A DNA stretch of 64,000 nucleotides from Sympetrum striolatum (taxonomy: Eukaryota > Arthropoda > Insecta > Odonata > Libellulidae): the NCBI GenBank assembly GCA_947579665.1, contig OX388346.1:91390615-91454614 (forward strand), given 5' to 3'. Shown one piece after another: positions 56,301 to 64,000 of this stretch. Every line of letters begins with the position of its first letter. Within the stretch, counting starts at the first letter, position 1. The translations under genes and the position numbers were made by a program. Under the pieces are notes generated by a model. The model did no database searches. It saw only the letters and a list, made by a program, of their open reading frames with translations, and was not told where the DNA came from.

Positions 56301-59300
56301 TTTTCGATCATATCTCGATAAAATGACGGAAATTAAGGCAAAATAATGGATAAAAAATTGTAATTTCGGTGAAATTATCCTTTTTTGTTGCTTAATTTGA
56401 TCATATCTAGGCAAAATGAGGAAGTAAAGGAAAATTTAGTAAAATAAGGGAAAGTTTGCTAAAATTATCCGTTTTCTTTGCTTTATTCGATAATATCTCG
56501 ATAAATAGACGAAAATTAAGGCACAATAGAGGAAAAACTTTGTAATTTCGCTTAAATTTTCCATTTTTGTGGCTTTATTCGATCATATCACAATAAAATG
56601 ACGATCATTTAGGCAAAATAGTGGAAAATTTTGGAATTTAGCTAATATCATACGTTTTCGTTGCTTTTTTCGATCATATCTCGATAAAATCTTGAAAATT
56701 AAGTCTAAATAGAGGAAAAACATTAAAAATTTTGTGAAATTACCCGTTTTGGATTATTTTGTCCATCATATTTAGGAAAAATCACGAAAAATAAGGCAAA
56801 ATTGAGGAAAAAATTGAAATATATAGTTAAATTTATGAGTTTTCGATGCTTTTTTAATCATATCTCGATAAAATGACGAAAATTAAGGCAAAATAGAGTA
56901 AAAAAATTGAAATTTCGCTTAAATTATCCGCTTTAGTTGCTTGTTTCGATCATATAACAATAAAATGACGATAATTTAGGCAAAATAGTGGAATGAATTG
57001 AAATTTAAGGGAAATTATCCGTTTTCGTTGCTTTTCTCGATTATATCTCCATTAAATGACGATAGTTATGGCAAAATAGAGGAGAAACTTTTATATTTCG
57101 ATAAATTATCTGTTTTCGTTGCTTTTTTCGATCATACCTCGATCAAATGACGAACATTTTGGAAAAATAGAGGAAAAAAAGTGAAATTTCGCTTAAATTA
57201 TCCATTTTCGTTGCTTTTTAGATCATATCTCGATTTAGTGTCGAAGATTAAGGCAAGCAAGAGGAAAAAAATTGAGATTTAGCTAAAATTATCATATTTA
57301 ATTGCTTTTTCTGATCATATTCAGGCAAAATGAGGAAAATAAGGCAAAAAAAAGAAAAAACTGATATTTCGCTATAAGTATCCATTTTCGTTGCTATTTT
57401 TGATCATATCTCGATAAATTTAAAAATTAATGCGAAATGGAGTAAAAAAATTGAAATTTCGCTTTAATTTTCCGTTTTCGTTGCTTTTCTCGATCAAATC
57501 TTGGTAAATATCTATAAAATATGGGCAAAATAAAGGAGAAAAAGTGAAATTCTGCTAAAAATAATGGTTTTCATTGATTCTTTCGATCTTTTCTCGATGA
57601 AATGACAAAAATTAAGGAAAAATAAAGGAAAAAGATTGAAATTTCGCAAAAATTATTCGTTTTCGTTGCTATTTTCGATCATATCTCGATAAAATGACGG
57701 AAATTAAGGCAAAATAATGGATAAAAAATTGTAATTTCGGTGAAATTATCCTTTTTTGTTGCTTAATTTGATCATATCTAGGCAAAATGAGGAAGTAAAG
57801 GAAAATTTAGTAAAATAAGGGAAAGTTTGCTAAAATTATCCGTTTTCTTTGCTTTATTCGATAATATCTCGATAAATAGACGAAAATTAAGGCACAATAG
57901 AGGAAAAACTTTGTAATTTCGCTTAAATTTTCCATTTTTGTGGCTTTATTCGATCATATCACAATAAAATGACGATCATTTAGGCAAAATAGTGGAAAAT
58001 TTTGGAATTTAGCTAATATCATACGTTTTCGTTGCTTTTTTCGATCATATCTCGATAAAATCTTGAAAATTAAGTCTAAATAGAGGAAAAACATTAAAAA
58101 TTTTGTGAAATTACCCGTTTTGGATTATTTTGTCCATCATATTTAGGAAAAATCACGAAAAATAAGGCAAAATTGAGGAAAAAATTGAAATATATAGTTA
58201 AATTTATGAGTTTTCGATGCTTTTTTAATCATATCTCGATAAAATGACGAAAATTAAGGCAAAATAGAGTAAAAAAATTGAAATTTCGCTTAAATTATCC
58301 GCTTTAGTTGCTTGTTTCGATCATATAACAATAAAATGACGATAATTTAGGCAAAATAGTGGAATGAATTGAAATTTAAGGGAAATTATCCGTTTTCGTT
58401 GCTTTTCTCGATTATATCTCCATTAAATGACGATAGTTATGGCAAAATAGAGGAGAAACTTTTATATTTCGATAAATTATCTGTTTTCGTTGCTTTTTTC
58501 GATCATACCTCGATCAAATGACGAACATTTTGGAAAAATAGAGGAAAAAAAGTGAAATTTCGCTTAAATTATCCATTTTCGTTGCTTTTTAGATCATATC
58601 TCGATTTAGTGTCGAAGATTAAGGCAAGCAAGAGGAAAAAAATTGAGATTTAGCTAAAATTATCATATTTAATTGCTTTTTCTGATCATATTCAGGCAAA
58701 TGAGGAAAAGTAAGGCAAAAAAAAGAAAAAACTGATATTTCGCTATAAGTATCCATTTTCGTTGCTATTTTTGATCATATCTCGATAAATTTAAAAATTA
58801 ATGCGAAATGGAGTAAAAAAATTGAAATTTCGCTTTAATTTTCCGTTTTCGTTGCTTTTCTCGATCAAATCTTGGTAAATATCTATAAAATATGGGCAAA
58901 ATAAAGGAGAAAAAGTGAAATTCTGCTAAAAATAATGGTTTTCATTGATTCTTTCGATCTTTTCTCGATGAAATGACAAAAATTAAGGAAAAATAAAGGA
59001 AAAAGATTGAAATTTCGCAAAAATTATTCGTTTTCGTTGCTATTTTCGATCATATCTCGATAAAATGACGGAAATTAAGGCAAAATATAAGAAAAAAATT
59101 GAAATTTCGCAAATATTTTAGGTTTCCGTTGCTTTTTTGATCATATCTCGATAAAATGATGAATATATTAAAAAAGAATTTTAGCTTAAAGTATCCGATT
59201 TCGTTGCTTTTTTCTATCAAATCACGATAAAATTATTTCTTTTCGCTGCTTTTCTCGATGATGTCTCGATTAAATCTGGAAAATTAGGTCCAAGAAGAGG

Positions 59301-62300
59301 AAAAACCTTTGAAATTTTGGTGAAATTATCCGTTTTTGTTGCTTTTTTTGATCATATCTCGATAAAATGACGGTAATTAAGGTAAAATAATGTATAAAAA
59401 ATAATAATTTCGGTGAAATAATCCATTTTCGTTGCTTAATTCGATCATATCTAGGCAAAATGCGGAAATAAAGGAAAATTTAGTAAAATAATTGAAATTT
59501 TGCTAAAATAATCCGTTTTCTTTGCTTTATTCGATCATATCACAATAAAATGACGATAATTTAGGCAAAATAGTGGACAAAATTTGGAATTTAGCTAATA
59601 TCATACGTTTTCGTTGCTTTTTTCGATCATATCTTGATAAAATCTCGAAAATTAAGTCTAAATAGAGGAAAAACATTGAAATTTCGGTAGAATTTATCGG
59701 TTTTTGGCTGTTTTTTTCAATCATATCTAGGCAAAATGACGAAACTAAAGGAAAATTTAGTAAAATAATGGAAATCTTGCTAAAATTATCCGTTTTCTTT
59801 GCTTGTTTCAATCATATCTCGATAAAAGGAGGAAAATTAAGGCAAAATAGAGGGAAAACTTTGTAATATCGCAAAAAGTTTCCATTTTTGTTGCTTTTTT
59901 GGATAATATCTCGGTAAAATTTCTAAAATAAGGCGAAATATAGGAGGAAAAGTGGAATTTTGCTGAAATTATCCGTTTTCATTGATTTTTTTATCATATC
60001 TCCATAAAATGATGAAAATTAAGTCAAAGTAGAGTAAAAAAATTGAGATTTAGATAAAATTATACGTTTTCTTCGCTTTTTTCGATCATACCTCGATAAA
60101 ATGACGAATATTATGGCAAAATAGAGGAAAAAAAGTGAAATTTCGTTTAAATTATCCATTTTCATTGCTTTTTACGATTATTTCTCAATAAGATGATGAA
60201 TAATAAGCCAAAATAGAGGAAATTGATTGATTGACTAAAATTAATGCAAAATTGAAGAAAAAAATAGAAATTTCGCTAAAATTATCATATTTTATTGCTT
60301 TTTTTGATCATATTCAAGCAAAATGAGGAAAAGTAAGGCAAAATAGAAGAAGAAAAACTGATATTTCGTTATAAGTATCGTTTTTCGTTGGTTTATTCAA
60401 TCTTTTCTCGATAAAATGACAAATATTAAGGCAAAATAGAGGAAAAAAATTGAAATTTCGCAAAAATTATTCGTTTTCGTTTAATTTTTCGGTCATATCT
60501 CGATAAAATGACGAAAATTAAGGCAAAATATAGGAAAAAAATTGAAATTTCGATAATAATTTCCGTTTCCGTTGCTTTTTGATCATATCTCGATAAAATG
60601 ATGAATATAGAAAAAAAATGAAATTTAGCTAAAATTATTTCTTTTCGCTGCTTTTCTCGATGATGTCTCGATAAAATCTGGAAAATCTAGTCTAAATAGA
60701 GGAAAAACCTTTGAAATTTCGGTGAAATTATCCGCTTTTGTTTCTTTTTTTGATCATATCTCGATAAAATGACGAACATTATGGCAAAATAATGGAAATA
60801 ATTTTAATTTCGGTAAAATTATCCATTGTCGTTGCTTAATTCGATCATATCACGGCAAAATGAAAACAATTAAGCCAAAATAGAGGAAAAAATTGAGATT
60901 CAGCTAAAATTATGCATTTCGTTGCTTTTTAGGATAATATCACAATAAAATCATGAATATTAAGGCAAAATAGAGGAAAAACTTGGAATTTAGCAAATAT
61001 CATACGTTTTCGTTGATTTTTTCGATCATATCTCGATATAATCTCGAAGATTAAGTCTAAATAGAGGAAAAACATTAGAATTTCGGTAGAAATTACCAGT
61101 TTTAGTTGCTTTTTTCGATCATATCCAGGCAAAATGACGAAAATAAAGGAAAATTTAGTAAAATGATTGAAATTTTGCTAAAATTATCCGTTTTCTTTAC
61201 TTTTTTCGATCATATCTCGATAAAATCAATAATATTAAGGCTAAGTAGAGGACAAACATTAAAGATTCGGTGAAATTATCCGTTTTGGATGCTTTTTTCG
61301 ATCATATCCAGGAAAAATCACTAAAACTAAGACAAAATTGAGAAAAAATTGAAATATATAGTGAAATTTATAAGTTTTCGATGCTTTTTTATTCATATAT
61401 CAATAAAATGACGAAATTTAAGGTAAAATAGAGTAAAAAAATTGAAATTGAAGGGAAATTATCCGTTTTTGTTGCTTTTCTCGATCATTTCTCGATAAAA
61501 GGACGAAAATTAAGGCAAAATAGAGGAAAAACTTTGTAATTTCGCTTAAATTATCCATTTTTGATGCTTGTTTCGATCATATCTCGGATAATTTCTAAAA
61601 TAAGGGCAAAATAGAGGAAAAAAAGTAAAATTTCGCTAAAATTATGCGATTTCGTTGCTTTTTTCGATCATATAACGATAAAATCTCGAAAATTAAGTCT
61701 AACTAGAGGAAAAACATTAAAATTTTGGTAAAACATTATTGATTTTCGTTCCTTTTTTCGATCATATCTAGGCAAAATGACGGAAACTAAGGCAAAATAG
61801 AGGATAAAATAGAGATATCACTAAAGGTATCAGTTTTCATTGATTTTTTTATCATATCTCCATAAAATGATGAAAATTAAGTCAAAGTAGAGTAAAAAAA
61901 TTGAGATTTAGATAAAATTATTCGTTTTTGTAGCCTTTTTCGATCATAAAAAACTCTAAATCTTTACTAAAATTAACCGTTTTCGTTAACGTTTTCAATC
62001 ATAACTCGATAAAATGTCGAAAATTAAGGAAAAAGATAGGAAAAAAATTGAATTTTCGGTGATATATTCAATTTTCGCTGCTTATTTCAATCATATTAGG
62101 AAAAATGACAAAAATTAAGGCAAAATAAAGGAAAAATTTGGAATTTAGCTAATATCTTACGTTTTCGTTGCTTTTATCGATCATATCTCGATAAAATGAC
62201 GAAAATTAAGGCAAAATATAGGATAAAAATTTAAATTTCGCTAAAATTGTCCGTTTTCTTTGCTTTTTTCGATCATATTTCGATAAAATCACTAATATTA

Positions 62301-64000
62301 AGGCTAAGTAGAGGAAAAACATTGACATTTCGGTGAAATTATCCGTTTTGGATGCTGGTTTCAATCATATCTCGATAAATGGACAAAAATTAAGGCAAAA
62401 TAGAGGAAAAACATTGTAATTTTGCTTACATTTTCCATTTTTGTTGCTTTTTTCGGTAATTTCACGGTAAAATTTCTAAAATAGGGCAAAATAGAGGAGA
62501 AAAAGTGGAATTTTGCTAAAATTATCTGTTTTCATTGATTATTTCGATATTTTCTCGATTAAATGACAAAAATTAAAGCAAAATAGAGGAAAAAATTGAA
62601 ATTTTGCAAAAATTATCCGTTTTCTTTGCTTTTATCGATCATATTTCGATAAAATCACTTATATTAAGGCTAAGTAGTGGAAAAAAATTAAATATCTGGG
62701 AAATTATCAGTTTTCGATGCTTTTCTCAATTATATCTCCACTTAATGTCGAATTTCATGGCAAAATAGAGGAGAAACTTTGATATTTCGATATATTATCC
62801 GTTTTCGTTGCTTTTTTCGATCATACCTCGATAAAATGACGAACATTATGGCAAAATAGAGGAAAAAAAGTGAATTTTCGCTTATAATATCCATTTTCGC
62901 TGCTTTTTATATATATCTCGATTTAGTGACGAAGATTTAAGCAAACAGGAATAACTTTGAAATTTCGTTAAAAATATCCGTTTCTGTTGCTTTTTTGAAT
63001 CATAACTTGATTAAATGACGAATATTAAGGCAAAATTTAGGAAAGAAATTGACATTTCGCTTAAATTATCCATTTCCGTTGCAATTTTCGATCATATCTC
63101 GATAAAATGTAAAGAATTAAGGCAAAATATAGGGAAAATATTGAAATTTCTGTGATAATAACCATTTTCGTTCTTATTTCGATCATACTTCGGAAAAATC
63201 ACCAAAATTAAGCAAAAATAGAGGAAAAAAATTAAAAAAATTGTGATATAGCTACAATTATCCATTCTCGATGATTTCTTCGATCAAATCTCAATAAAAT
63301 GACGAAAATTATGGAAATAAGAGGAAAAAAATTGATATTTAGCTAAAATTATCCGTTTTCTTGGCATTGCTAATCATATTTCGATAACATGACTAAAATT
63401 AATGCAAAATTGAAGAAAAAAATAGAAATTTCGCTAAAATTATCATATTTAATTGCTTTTTTTGATCATATTCAGGCAAAATGAGGATGAGCAAAGCAAA
63501 ATAGAAGAAAAAAACGGATATTTCGCTATAAGTATCCTTTTTCGTTGCTTATTTCGATCATATCTCGACAAATTGAGAAGATTAATGCGAAATGGAGTAA
63601 AACAATTGAAATTTCGCTTTATTTTTCCGTTTTTGTTGCTTTTTTCGATCACATCTTGGTAAACTTTCTAAAATAAGGGCAAAATAGAGGAGAAAAAGTA
63701 AAATTTTGCTAAAATTATCCATTTTATTGATTATTTCATTCTTTTCTCGATAAAATGACAAAAATTAAGGCCAAATAGAGGAAAAAAATTGAAATTTCGC
63801 AAAAATTTTTTTTTCGTTGCTTTTTCCGATCATATCTCGATAAAATGTCGAAAATTAAGGAAAAAGATAGGAAAAAAATTGAATTTTCGGTTAAATAATG
63901 CATTTCGTTGCTTATTTCAATCATATCTCGGAAAAATCTCGAAAATTAAGTCTAAATAGAGGAAAAACATTAAAATTTCGGTAAAAATTATTAGTTTTAG
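50314..64000 (+). repeat. Satellite B, about 91-bp monomers
   Basis: The core unit runs from cgttttcgttgcttttttcg through atcatatctcgataaaatga, then cgaaaattaaggcaaaatag, then a ggaaaaaaattgaaatttcg line. It is repeated head to tail for the rest of the window and beyond. Flanking parts (50.3-52.1 and 59.1-64 kb) consist of diverged monomers. Short open frames on both strands are translations of the repeat, not genes. Confidence 0.95.
52167..59088 (+). repeat. Satellite B higher-order repeat, 1371-bp fifteen-monomer unit, five copies
   Basis: The marker atgacggaaattaaggc starts at 52210, 53581, 54952, 56323, 57694 and 59065, each exactly 1371 bp apart. Fifteen monomers were counted per unit (1371/15 = 91.4). 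Copies 2-4 showed no differences in the parts I compared. Copy 1 differs at a few bases and copy 5 has a compensating -1/+1 near 58690. Confidence 0.95.

Noticed and set aside
50314..64000. Repeated 60-95-codon frames with YDRKKQRKR-like motifs on the minus strand
   Set aside because: They are translations of the 91-bp satellite unit. They recur with the repeat, start at random ATGs and end within one to three monomers.
46618..64000. CRISPR-like regular repeats
   Set aside because: There are no short identical repeats with unique spacers. Monomers are contiguous 91- or 162-bp satellite units in eukaryotic DNA.

Overview
The window is animal nuclear DNA, most probably from an arthropod, with AT-rich intergenic sequence. 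Three things point there: a multi-exon EGF-repeat transmembrane gene with phase-1 introns, pieces of an axonemal dynein heavy chain gene, and a transposon set common in arthropods (Tigger, hAT, Mutator-like, Ty3/gypsy, Penelope-like, CR1/Jockey-group LINEs, tRNA-derived repeats, small MITEs). The species cannot be read from the sequence. There is no bacterial-type operon, rRNA gene or CRISPR array.

Layout. 0-1.55 kb: the end of a dispersed repeat (called R1 here) and a decayed minus-strand Tigger transposase. 1.8-17.4 kb: seven exons of a plus-strand gene for a single-pass membrane protein. EGF domains and a membrane helix (exons A-C) precede a long low-complexity cytoplasmic tail (exons D-G). 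Introns carry two palindromic mini-MITEs, a tRNA-like SINE, a second R1 copy and a LINE 3' end. Splice phases agree from exon A to exon F, yet the tail holds six in-frame stops. 17.75-26.6 kb: a nested transposon cluster. It has a 5'-truncated Ty3/gypsy element, a hAT element containing a Penelope-like element, and an old minus-strand LINE split by a 2.5 kb hAT element. Target-site duplications set the order of insertion. 27.7-36 kb: a 587-bp inverted-repeat element, two damaged minus-strand dynein exons, a Penelope-like fragment, an LTR, a tandem array of units with a tRNA T-arm split by a LINE, and a deleted minus-strand Ty3/gypsy element. 36-46 kb: almost no coding signal; a near-perfect 70-bp palindrome, tRNA-like blocks, a 118-bp MITE, diverged low-copy repeats and a third R1 copy. 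45.85-46.6 kb: the 5' end of a Mutator-like transposon that runs straight into satellite DNA.

46.6-64 kb is satellite in two unrelated families on either side of a 200-N assembly gap. Family A (about 162-bp monomers) forms an 861-bp five-monomer higher-order repeat (HOR). Family B (about 91-bp monomers) forms a 1371-bp fifteen-monomer HOR present in five consecutive, almost identical copies at 52.17-59.09 kb, flanked by diverged monomers. This resembles centromeric or pericentromeric satellite architecture and is the most striking structure here.

Only the EGF gene and the dynein exons look like host genes, and both carry lesions. Whether these are pseudogenes, unrecognised splicing or assembly errors cannot be settled from the sequence alone.
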